33,710 nucleotides of DNA, from the NCBI GenBank assembly GCA_947384055.1, contig CANDFO010000022.1, forward strand, positions 1 to 33,710, given 5' to 3'. Positions 7,650 through 13,822 of the stretch are shown one piece after another. Both the position numbers and the translations under genes were made by a program. This DNA is from an uncultured Flavonifractor sp. (lineage in GTDB: Bacteria > Bacillota > Clostridia > Oscillospirales > Oscillospiraceae). The notes under the pieces were generated by a model. That model was not told the DNA's origin. It saw nothing but the letters and a program-made list of their open reading frames with translations, and did not search any database. Positions within the stretch are counted from its first letter, which is position 1; every line of letters begins with the position of its first letter.

Positions 7650-7831
7650 ACAGTTGAAAAAGCGCAAAATACGCTTTTTCCTCCAGTGGGCCAATGGCCC
7701 ACTGGAGCGTGCAATGCACGCCAGCGGCGTCTATGAAGTCCAAAGCAGGGCCGCATGAGCGGTCCCTGCGGCGATTTTCGCCGCAGGGTTCAAAAGGAGC
7801 GATTTGCTCCTTTTGAACCGCTTTGACTGTA
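7650..7831 (-). repeat. Cluster of six hairpins in the lysO leader
   Basis: Perfect or near-perfect stems follow one another: 7656-7664/7672-7680 (9 bp), 7681-7692/7696-7707 (12 bp, AAT loop), 7708-7720 (CGTGC/GCACG), 7745-7754/7759-7769 (10 bp, one bulge), 7764-7773/7779-7788 (10 bp) and 7787-7800/7806-7819 (14 bp). The outer ends CAGTTGAAAAAGCG and CGCTTTGACTG are roughly complementary. Two stems compete for the same CCCTGC segment (7764-7769). It lacks lysine-riboswitch motifs. It may be an intergenic repeat or a regulatory leader. Confidence 0.6.
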
Positions 7832-7836
7832 ACAGG

Positions 7837-7865
7837 ATTATAACACGCTTTGTTCAGAAAGTCCA
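7837..7865 (-). promoter_or_regulatory. Probable lysO promoter
   Basis: Read on the minus strand, TGGACT (7865-7860) is 17 bp from TATAAT (7842-7837), with an extended TGT directly before the -10. Transcription would begin near 7830 and run through the hairpin cluster before reaching lysO. Confidence 0.55.
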
Positions 7866-7908
7866 TGCTGAACCGGCTATATTTTCCGCCGGACGGAAAT
7901 ACGCAGAA

Positions 7909-7940
7909 TTTTGTAAGAAGTGTTTCCGCGTTTTGTAAGA
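7909..7940. promoter_or_regulatory. Direct repeats between lysO and vanG
   Basis: TTTTGTAAGA occurs at 7909-7918 and again at 7931-7940, exactly 22 bp apart (two helical turns), upstream of the vanG-like gene. The second copy ends 42 bp before that gene's -10. The spacing suits a dimeric DNA-binding protein, but which one is unknown. Confidence 0.4.
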
Positions 7941-7979
7941 CTTTGGACGGACGCCGTTCAGAATTGTGCCCAAGTTATT

Positions 7980-7988
7980 TGGTATATT
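7980..7988 (+). promoter_or_regulatory. Extended -10 promoter of the van-like cluster
   Basis: TATATT (7983-7988) is preceded by TGG, an extended -10. No good -35 is seen at 16-18 bp, so activation by a regulator is possible. The leader to the ATG at 8092 would be about 97 nt. Otherwise 7842-8091 shows only a short palindrome near 7879-7900. Confidence 0.45.
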
Positions 7989-8091
7989 AAAGGAGCAGTG
8001 ATTCAATCTGCGCGTTCCCAAACATATGAGCAAAGCCCAGCGGCAGAAGGACAGGCCGGTGGGTGGCTTCCTGCACAAAGGAGGGACTTTT

Positions 8092-9144
8092 ATGAAAAAG
8101 CTCCGTCTGGCCGTTCTCTTCGGCGGCTGTTCCACCGAGTATCCGGTGTCGCTTCAATCCGCCGGCGCGGTGCTCACCCATCTTGACCGGGAAAAATATG
8201 AGCTCTATCCCCTGGGCATCACCCGCCAGGGCCGCTGGCTGCTGTACACAGGTCCGCTGGAGGCCCTGTCCGGGGACTCCTGGCTGGAGGACCCCCGTTT
8301 TCTCTGCCCGGCGGTCCTCTCACCGGACCGGAACACCCATGGGATCCTGGTTCTGGACCCCGCAGGCATCCGAACCATTGCCATAGATGCCGCCTTCCCG
8401 GTGCTCCACGGCAAAAACGGCGAGGACGGCACCGTACAGGGGCTGCTGGAGCTGGCGGGCATTCCGACAGTGGGATGCGGCGTCCGGGCCTCCGCCCTGT
8501 GTATGGACAAGGACCTGGCCCACCGTCTGGCGGCGCTGGCCGGCGTGGAGGTGCCCGCCTCCGCCCTCTTCCGGGCGGGGGACAGCTGGGAGGAGCTTCC
8601 CCGGCGTACCGGAGCCCTCCGATACCCCCTCTTCGTCAAGCCCGCCAGGGCGGGATCTTCCTTCGGCGTCAGCCGGGTCGCCAACCCCTCCGGGCTGGAG
8701 GAGGCGGTCCGTGCCGCCCTGGAGCACGACAGCAAGGTCCTCATGGAAGAGGCGGTCCCCGGTTTCGAGGTGGGATGCGCCATTCTGGGGACCCGGGGAC
8801 TCACTGTGGGACAGGTGGACGAAATTGAACTGAAGCAGGGCTTTTTCGACTACACGGAGAAATATCAGCTCCTCACCGCCCAGATCCACATGCCTGCCCG
8901 CATCTCTGCGGCCAGGGCCGAGGCGGTGAAGCGGGCCGCCCGGAAGGTCTACTGGGCCCTGGAGTGCACCGGCTTTGCGCGGGTGGACCTGTTCCTCACC
9001 CCCGACGGTCGGGTGGTGTTCAACGAGGTGAACACCATCCCCGGGTTCACCGGCCACAGCCGTTACCCCAACATGATGCGGGGCATCGGCCTGGAGTTCG
9101 GTCCGCTGCTGGACCGGCTGATTCAGCTGGCGGTGGAGGTGTGA
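8092..9144 (+). CDS. vanG: VanG-type D-alanine--D-serine ligase
   Basis: This 350-residue ATP-grasp ligase joins D-Ala to a second D-amino acid for the peptidoglycan stem. The N-terminus MKKLRLAVLFGGCSTEYPVS, then FPVLHGKNGEDGTVQG, SALCMDKD, PLFVKPARAGSSFG, FFDYTEKYQL and FNEVNTIPGFTGHSRYPNMM follow VanG very closely. The EKY motif in the omega-loop fits D-Ala or D-Ser ligases and not the D-Ala-D-Lac type. D-Ser use is further supported by the racemase downstream. The start is ATG 8092 after AAAGGAGGGAC; an in-frame ATG at 8026 lacks such a site. Its stop overlaps the next start (GTGA). No VanR/VanS genes lie within the window. Ordinary Ddl is the alternative reading. Confidence 0.9.
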   Translation: MKKLRLAVLFGGCSTEYPVSLQSAGAVLTHLDREKYELYPLGITRQGRWLLYTGPLEALSGDSWLEDPRFLCPAVLSPDRNTHGILVLDPAGIRTIAIDAAFPVLHGKNGEDGTVQGLLELAGIPTVGCGVRASALCMDKDLAHRLAALAGVEVPASALFRAGDSWEELPRRTGALRYPLFVKPARAGSSFGVSRVANPSGLEEAVRAALEHDSKVLMEEAVPGFEVGCAILGTRGLTVGQVDEIELKQGFFDYTEKYQLLTAQIHMPARISAARAEAVKRAARKVYWALECTGFARVDLFLTPDGRVVFNEVNTIPGFTGHSRYPNMMRGIGLEFGPLLDRLIQLAVEV

Positions 9145-9890
9145 GGCGGACAGTCTTTGACCGGGCGGAGACCTGCCGGGGGCCGCTGATTTTGGTCAAC
9201 GCCACTCACCCCGTCTCAGGGGAATACACGCCGGAGCTGATATCCCTGGAGGGCGGCTTCCCGGGCATCCGCATGGAGCGCCGGGCGGCCCATCTGCTGG
9301 CGGCCTGCATCCGGGCCGCCGGGGGGTCGGGGGTAATCCTCCCGGTCTCCGGCTGGCGCAGTGGAGCGGAGCAGCAGGCCACCTGGGACGACGCCTGGAA
9401 AACCCGGGGGGAGGCTTTTACCCGCCGCTATGTGGCCCTTCCCGGGTGCAGCGAGCATCAGACGGGGCTGGCCGTCGACCTGGCGGAGCGGGCGGAGCAT
9501 ATTGACTGGATCTGCCCGAGCTTTCCCCACTGGGGCCCCTGCGGGGCCTTCCGGCGTCTGGCGGCGCAGTATGGCTTTCTCCAGCGCTATTCCAGGGAGA
9601 AGGAGGCTTTAACGGGCATCGGCGCGGAGCCCTGGCATTTCCGCTATGTAGGCGCGCCCCACGCGCTGCTGATGGAGCAAAACGGCCTTTGCCTAGAGGA
9701 ATACGCGGCGTTTTTGTCCGGCGGTCCCCGCTCCTGCGCGCTGCCCGGCGGGAGGCGGGCCCGGGTATTCCGGATATCCTGTCCCGGCGGCCGCGTGGAG
9801 GCGGAGCTTCCGGAGGGCTGCTGTCAGATTTCCGGGGACAACCAGGGCGGCCTGATTGTGACACAGTGGGAGGAGGCCGCATGCGTATGA
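9141..9890 (+). CDS. vanXY: VanXY/VanY-type D,D-peptidase
   Basis: This is a 249-residue zinc peptidase of the VanY/VanXY family, predicted to remove D-Ala from D-Ala-D-Ala dipeptide or pentapeptide so that D-Ser-ending precursors prevail. Visible motifs are VNATHPVSG at the N-terminus, VSGWRSGAEQQ (substrate-binding Arg), SEHQTGLAVDLA (the zinc motif SxHxxGxAxD) and GAEPWHFRYVGAPHA (catalytic Glu and third zinc His). No signal peptide or membrane helix is seen, so it is probably cytoplasmic like VanXY. The start is GTG 9141, overlapping the ligase stop by 4 nt. The C-terminal ~60 residues after the catalytic domain are a short extra beta-rich tail. Confidence 0.88.
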   Translation: MRRTVFDRAETCRGPLILVNATHPVSGEYTPELISLEGGFPGIRMERRAAHLLAACIRAAGGSGVILPVSGWRSGAEQQATWDDAWKTRGEAFTRRYVALPGCSEHQTGLAVDLAERAEHIDWICPSFPHWGPCGAFRRLAAQYGFLQRYSREKEALTGIGAEPWHFRYVGAPHALLMEQNGLCLEEYAAFLSGGPRSCALPGGRRARVFRISCPGGRVEAELPEGCCQISGDNQGGLIVTQWEEAACV

Positions 9891-10342
9891 GAGATTGGGT
9901 CAGAGACCGGGCCAAAGGCGACGACCTGGAACTGTACTGGCGGCTGTTCTACTGGCGGGAGCGGACAAAGAGCCGGATGCTGCGCAGTCTGCTGACCCCC
10001 ATTCTGCTCCGGTCGGCACGGCGGCACGGCGGCTATATCGGTATCGGAGCGGTAATCCGTCAGCCGCCTGTCCTGCCCCACGGCCTCCATGGGGTCTATA
10101 TCTCCCGGTATGCGGCGGTGGGGGCGGGCTGCCGGATTTACCAGAACGTCACCATCGGAGAGGTGGACGGGGCAGCCCCGGAGATCGGCGACTGCTGTCT
10201 GATTGGAGCAGGGGCGGTGATTGTGGGCGGCGTCAAAATCGGCAGCCATGTGAAAATCGGCGCCGGGGCGGTGGTCTGTACCGACGTGCCGGAGGGCAGC
10301 ACGGTGGTGGCGCAGCCGGCCCGCATTCTGCCGGGGAGGTGA
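9881..10342 (+). CDS. Hexapeptide-repeat acyltransferase, serine acetyltransferase-like
   Basis: This is a 153-residue protein; the start is ATG 9881 (or 9887) with AGGAGG at 9871-9876, overlapping the previous gene by 10 nt. After a helical N-terminus (LYWRLFYWRERTKSRMLRSL) come the hexapeptide turns of a left-handed beta-helix: IGIGAVIRQPP, HGVYISRYAAVGAGCRIYQN, EIGDCCLIGAGAVIVGG and KIGSHVKIGAGAVVCTDVPE. It resembles the C-terminal half of CysE-type serine O-acetyltransferases, though shorter, and other small acetyltransferases are possible. Lying between a D,D-peptidase and a serine-type racemase, it may act on serine or a cell-wall substrate; that is inference. Confidence 0.75.
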   Translation: MRMRDWVRDRAKGDDLELYWRLFYWRERTKSRMLRSLLTPILLRSARRHGGYIGIGAVIRQPPVLPHGLHGVYISRYAAVGAGCRIYQNVTIGEVDGAAPEIGDCCLIGAGAVIVGGVKIGSHVKIGAGAVVCTDVPEGSTVVAQPARILPGR

Positions 10343-10346
10343 GGAA

Positions 10347-11486
10347 ATGACCGCTTCTCACCGGGCCTGGATTGAGCTGGACGCCGGGGCTCTCCGGCAC
10401 AACGCGGCACAGCTGCGGGGTCTGCTGCCCCCGGAGTGCGGGCTGATGGCGGTGGTAAAGGCCAACGCCTACGGCCACGGGGCCGTGCCCTGCGCACGGA
10501 TCTGTCAGGAGGCCGGGATCACAGCCTTCGGAGTGGCCACCGCCGCCGAAGGCGCGCAGCTGCGGGAGAGCGGAATCCGGGGTGAAATTCTGGTGCTGGG
10601 GTACTCCGGGGCGGAGGATGTCCCTCTGCTGGTCCGGCACCGGCTGTCCCAGGCGGTGGCCGGGGAAGACCACGCCCGGCTGCTGGCGTCCTGCGGTGTC
10701 CCTCTGCGGGTCCACCTCAAGCTGGACTCCGGAATGCACCGTCTGGGCTTCCCCTGGCAAGGCCTGGAGGCGCTGGACCGGGTCTTTGCCTGCCGGAACC
10801 TGCGGGTGGCCGGGCTGTTTACCCACCTGTCCGACGCGGAGACGCCGGACGATGAGGGCCTCCGCCGCACCCGGCGGCAGGTCCGCCGGTTTTTTCAGGC
10901 GGTTCAGGGCCTGCGCCGGGCAGGGCGGAACCCCGGCATCCTCCATGTGCAGGGCAGCTACGGCCTGCTGAACTGCGGCGGTATTCCGGGGTGCGGCTGG
11001 GTGCGGGCGGGGATCGCCCTCTACGGGGTGCTCAGCGCCCCGGGAGATGTCACACATTTTGCCCCGGATCTGCGCCCGGTCCTCTCCCTCCGGGCAAGGT
11101 GTGCCCAGATCCGCTCCCTCCCGTCGGGGGACCGGGCGGGATATGACGGGGCCTTTATCGCCCGGCGGCCCACCACTCTGGCCCTGCTCACCATCGGCTA
11201 CGCCGACGGGTGGCCCAGAAGTCTCTCCAACGGAACGGGGCGGGTTTTGGTCCGGGGACAGAGCGCCCCCATCGCCGGGCTCATCTGTATGGATCAAATG
11301 CTGGCCGACGTGACGGGGATTCCCGGCGTCTCCCCCGGCGACACCGCCACCCTGATCGGCCGGGACGGGGACGCCGTTCTCTCCGCCGGGGAATCCGCGC
11401 AGGCGGCGGGGACCATCACCAATGAGCTTCTGTCCCGGCTGGGCGGACGGCTGGAGCGGGTGGTAGTATCCGGCCAAAGCGATTGA
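10347..11486 (+). CDS. vanT: VanT-like serine/alanine racemase, soluble
   Basis: This 379-residue PLP-dependent fold-III racemase has the PLP lysine in VVKANAYGHG (~Lys37), KLDSGMHRLGF, and the second catalytic base in RAGYDGAF. In ordinary alanine racemases a Tyr (Tyr354 in the Geobacillus enzyme) follows the T-I-x segment near the C-terminus; here the sequence is TITNELLSRL, with Asn359 (codon 11421-11423) in that place. The same Tyr-to-Asn change is characteristic of VanT and favours serine. Unlike classic VanT there is no N-terminal membrane domain. It starts at ATG 10347, 4 nt after the preceding stop, so the four genes form one operon. Confidence 0.87.
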   Translation: MTASHRAWIELDAGALRHNAAQLRGLLPPECGLMAVVKANAYGHGAVPCARICQEAGITAFGVATAAEGAQLRESGIRGEILVLGYSGAEDVPLLVRHRLSQAVAGEDHARLLASCGVPLRVHLKLDSGMHRLGFPWQGLEALDRVFACRNLRVAGLFTHLSDAETPDDEGLRRTRRQVRRFFQAVQGLRRAGRNPGILHVQGSYGLLNCGGIPGCGWVRAGIALYGVLSAPGDVTHFAPDLRPVLSLRARCAQIRSLPSGDRAGYDGAFIARRPTTLALLTIGYADGWPRSLSNGTGRVLVRGQSAPIAGLICMDQMLADVTGIPGVSPGDTATLIGRDGDAVLSAGESAQAAGTITNELLSRLGGRLERVVVSGQSD

Positions 11487-11569
11487 ACAGGCTCTAAGAA
11501 CCTGTATTCATAACCGTTCAGCGGGCAAGCGGGCGGCGGAACCTCTTCTGTCGAATTCCGGCGTAAAAA

Positions 11570-11600
11570 CGGCCGCGCTACGCCGTTGCAAGCGCGGCCG
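11570..11600. promoter_or_regulatory. 10-bp inverted repeat over the DUF4317 promoter
   Basis: CGGCCGCGCT (11570-11579) and AGCGCGGCCG (11591-11600) are perfect inverted repeats with an 11-nt centre. The -35 box of the next gene lies in the centre and runs into the right arm. It could be an operator or a weak terminator stem for the operon upstream (no T-run). Confidence 0.4.
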
Positions 11601-11614
11601 GGCCGTGGTATAAT
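11586..11614 (+). promoter_or_regulatory. Promoter of the DUF4317 gene
   Basis: TTGCAA (11586-11591) is 17 bp from TATAAT (11609-11614), with an extended TGG before the -10. It is one of the best promoters in the window and gives a leader of about 60 nt. Confidence 0.8.
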
Positions 11615-11682
11615 AGGGGTGAAACAGCGGCGATTTGGGCCAATCCGCCGGAATTGCCGAAACCACTGCAAAAGAGGACGCT

Positions 11683-12813
11683 ATGAACGAAAAGGAAATT
11701 TCCGAGCTGCGCCGCCGCCTGCGGACGGAGCGGTGCGGCATTACGCACATTCGCGGGTGCTGTGTCAATGAGACAGGAGAAATCATCTCCCGGTTTAATC
11801 AGCCTCTGGCCCTGATGGAGCAGGAGGAGGCCGAGACCTTCCTGACACTGCTGAAGCGCATTCTGTCCGGAGCCCTGGGAAAAAACCTGATAGACATCGC
11901 CTTTACCACCGGGCAGGTGGCGGACAGCGAGGAGCACCGTCTGCTGATGTCCCTGCGGGACTCCAGGCTGGAGGACGAGGCTGCGGCGGAGGCCTTTTTC
12001 CGGCTGGCCGCCAGGGGGCTGGAGCTGGAGGGCAGTTATCTGATTCTCCTGGCCCACGACGTCTATGACGTACCCTGCCACTCCAGAGACGGAATGCGGC
12101 AGGACGACGCCTCGTCGGAGGTATTCTCTTACATTCTCTGCGCCGTGTGCCCGGTGAAGCCTGCCAAGCCCGCCCTGAGCTACCGCATGAACGAAAATCT
12201 ATTCCGAAATCGAACCATGGACCTGCTGGTGGCCCCGCCGGAGACCGGCTTTCTGTTTCCGGCCTTTGACGGGCGCAGCACGAACCTCTACAACAGCCTT
12301 TTGTACACCCGGGATTCCGCCGACGACCGCCGGGGCTTTGTGGAGGCGGTATTCCGCTGTACGCCGCCCATGCCCGCGCAGGAGCAGAAGGAGACCTTCC
12401 AGAGCCTGCTGGGGGAGGCCCTGGAGGAGGAGTGCAGTCTGGATGTGGTACAGGCTGTGCGGGAACAGTTCTGTGAGATCATTGAGGAATATAAGCAGGA
12501 CCCGGAGGCCGGGCCGCCTGTCCTGTCCAAAGGCGCGGTCAAATCCGTTCTAAAATCCTGCGGGGTGTCCGACTCCCGCGTGGTCCGCTTCGACGAAAAA
12601 TATGACGGCGCGTTTGGGGCGGATACGTCTCTGGCGACGCAGAACCTGGTGGACACCCGGCGGATTGAGGTGCGCACCCCCGATGTGGCCATCCAGGTGT
12701 CCCCGGAGCGGGGCGACCTGCTGGAGACCCGGATGATCGGCGGGACAAAGTATATCCTGATCCGGGCCGACGGGGACGTGGAGGTCAACGGCGTGCAGAT
12801 ACATATCGACTGA
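11683..12813 (+). CDS. DUF4317-family protein
   Basis: This 376-residue protein is probably cytoplasmic, with no signal peptide or membrane segment. The opening MNEKEISELRRRLRTERCGI, followed by the segment containing VNETGEIISRF, and the AEAFFRLAARGLELEGSYLI region match the DUF4317 family of unknown function, common in Clostridia. The start is ATG 11683 after AAAGAGGA; earlier in-frame codons overlie the promoter region. The central part has VYDVPCHSRDG and a conserved-looking TRDSADDRRGF. The C-terminal ~70 residues (RRIEVRTPDVAIQVSPERGD onward) are beta-rich and end in VNGVQIHID. It is monocistronic between a strong promoter and a non-coding RNA. I cannot assign a function. Confidence 0.82.
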   Translation: MNEKEISELRRRLRTERCGITHIRGCCVNETGEIISRFNQPLALMEQEEAETFLTLLKRILSGALGKNLIDIAFTTGQVADSEEHRLLMSLRDSRLEDEAAAEAFFRLAARGLELEGSYLILLAHDVYDVPCHSRDGMRQDDASSEVFSYILCAVCPVKPAKPALSYRMNENLFRNRTMDLLVAPPETGFLFPAFDGRSTNLYNSLLYTRDSADDRRGFVEAVFRCTPPMPAQEQKETFQSLLGEALEEECSLDVVQAVREQFCEIIEEYKQDPEAGPPVLSKGAVKSVLKSCGVSDSRVVRFDEKYDGAFGADTSLATQNLVDTRRIEVRTPDVAIQVSPERGDLLETRMIGGTKYILIRADGDVEVNGVQIHID

Positions 12814-12893
12814 TTGGCCGGGCTCAGCTGGAAAGCCGAAATCTGTCATTTTATACAATTTCCTCTTTTTCCCGGAAATAAAACTGAGGGGAA

Positions 12894-12921
12894 TTCACAA
12901 AACGTTCACAACTCTTTTATA
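12894..12921 (+). promoter_or_regulatory. Pho-box-like direct repeats upstream of the ncRNA
   Basis: TTCACA at 12894-12899 and 12905-12910 repeat with an 11-bp period, and a degenerate third copy TTTATA follows at 12916-12921. Gram-positive PhoP response regulators bind TT(A/C/T)ACA repeats at this period. The site is about 45-70 bp upstream of the predicted RNA start. Confidence 0.35.
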
Positions 12922-12949
12922 AAATGTCCAATACTTTCCGGGCTCCATG

Positions 12950-12958
12950 TGCTATACT
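12950..12958 (+). promoter_or_regulatory. Extended -10 promoter of the ncRNA
   Basis: TATACT (12953-12958) is preceded by TGC, an extended -10. No clear -35 is present, which fits activator dependence. Predicted start is about 12965. Confidence 0.55.
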
Positions 12959-12964
12959 GTCCTT

Positions 12965-13198
12965 ACAGCCAGAGGTTCGGAAATATAAGGCCGCCCCAAG
13001 GAAGGCGCAGAAGGGGAAGCCGCCCCGGGCGCTTTCTGAGACATTGGGAGCCTTATTACTGCCCCCCGGCTGTGGGGGGCAGACAAACAACAACATGCTG
13101 CCGGCAAAACGGACGCATGCTTATATAGAGATCAAAAAAGCCAAAAAGAGGCGGGACCTGTCCGTTCCAGAGGGAACGGGTTGGTCCCGTGTTTTTTT
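12965..13198 (+). ncRNA. Candidate free-standing structured RNA, ~235 nt
   Basis: The region has a promoter-like -10 at its start and a T-run terminator at its end. No same-strand gene lies downstream (the next gene is convergent), so it is not an ordinary leader. Domain 1 (12985-13056) folds as stacked stems ATAAGG/CCTTAT, CCCAA/TTGGG, AAGGCGC/GCGCTTT and GGGG/CCCC. Hairpin 2 is 13059-13067/13074-13082 (9 bp). A single-stranded ACAAACAACAACA linker leads to hairpin 3, CATGC/GCATG with inner CCG/CGG (13094-13119). The 5' ATATAAG (12983-12989) can instead pair with CTTATAT (13120-13126). It does not match my recollection of 6S, tmRNA, SRP RNA, RNase P or T-box consensus. Confidence 0.55.
13152..13198 (+). 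terminator. Intrinsic terminator of the ncRNA
   Basis: Outer arms 13152-13158 and 13183-13189 (CGGGACC/GGTCCCG) enclose an inner stem 13162-13168/13173-13179 (CCGTTCC/GGAACGG). A run of seven T follows at 13192-13198. It also separates the convergent phosphopantetheinyl transferase gene. Confidence 0.85.
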
Positions 13199-13246
13199 CG
13201 CGGCCGGTGCAAAAACTGCGGCACATCCGGCGAAACGCCTGTCCGT

Positions 13247-13795
13247 TTAGCCGCTCCGGAGGGATTTCCAGGTCAGCTCTCCCGGAGGCTCCTCCGGAGA
13301 GCAGGCCGCCGCCCGCCACTCCACGCCCCCGTAGGCGCGAAAATACAGACCATCCAGCACACCTGCCTCCCCCGGCTCCAGCAGGGGCACGGCAATGGTC
13401 CGGGGCGGCAGAGTAAGCCCCATGCCGCCGCACTTGCATCGGGCCTCTTTCAGCGTCCACAGGCCGTACAGGTCCTCCCACCGGCTTCCCCGGTCCGCGT
13501 ACCACCGGCATTCCGCTTCGCTGAGCACATACCGCGCCAGGTCCGCCCGCCGGGGGCGGACCTGTTCTACATCCACCCCCAGGGGCGCGCTGCCGGTCCC
13601 GCACAGGAGCAGTCCGCGGCTGTGGCTGAGGTTGAAGCAGAGCGCCGGACAACTGGGGAACCAGGGCTTGCCGCGTTCTGTCCGGACGATGGGCGGGAGC
13701 TCCTCCAGGCCATACTCCGTCCGCACCAGCGCCTCCAAAAGGCCGTACGCCTCTTCCCGGGCTCCGCACCCCGCCCAGAGCACCATTCCCGTCAC
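13247..13795 (-). CDS. 4'-phosphopantetheinyl transferase, Sfp type
   Basis: This is a 182-residue protein that would transfer phosphopantetheine from CoA to a carrier-protein serine. Family motifs are in order: RTERGKPWFP (P1-like), CFNLSHSRGLLLC (SHS motif), LGVDVEQVRP (the Mg2+-binding G-V-D-V-E) and LYGLWTLKEARCKCGG (the W-x-x-KEA motif). It is shorter than Sfp (224 residues) but keeps all three core motifs. The start is GTG 13795 after GGGAGGGAGC; ATG 13786 is the alternative. It follows the RyR-domain gene by 27 bp on the same strand and is probably cotranscribed. No carrier-protein or NRPS/PKS gene lies in the window, so its partner is unknown. Confidence 0.85.
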   Translation of the reverse strand: MTGMVLWAGCGAREEAYGLLEALVRTEYGLEELPPIVRTERGKPWFPSCPALCFNLSHSRGLLLCGTGSAPLGVDVEQVRPRRADLARYVLSEAECRWYADRGSRWEDLYGLWTLKEARCKCGGMGLTLPPRTIAVPLLEPGEAGVLDGLYFRAYGGVEWRAAACSPEEPPGELTWKSLRSG

Positions 13796-13822
13796 GCTCC
13801 CTCCCTGTCCCGGCGCATCGGC

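Noticed and set aside
7650..7831. Lysine riboswitch upstream of lysO
   Set aside because: The conserved lysine-riboswitch core motifs are not visible; the region is a chain of simple perfect hairpins.
12965..13198. T-box leader, tmRNA, RNase P RNA or SRP RNA
   Set aside because: No T-box sequence or downstream same-strand gene; no tRNA-like ends or tag frame; no RNase P or SRP consensus blocks. 6S RNA could not be fully excluded by eye.
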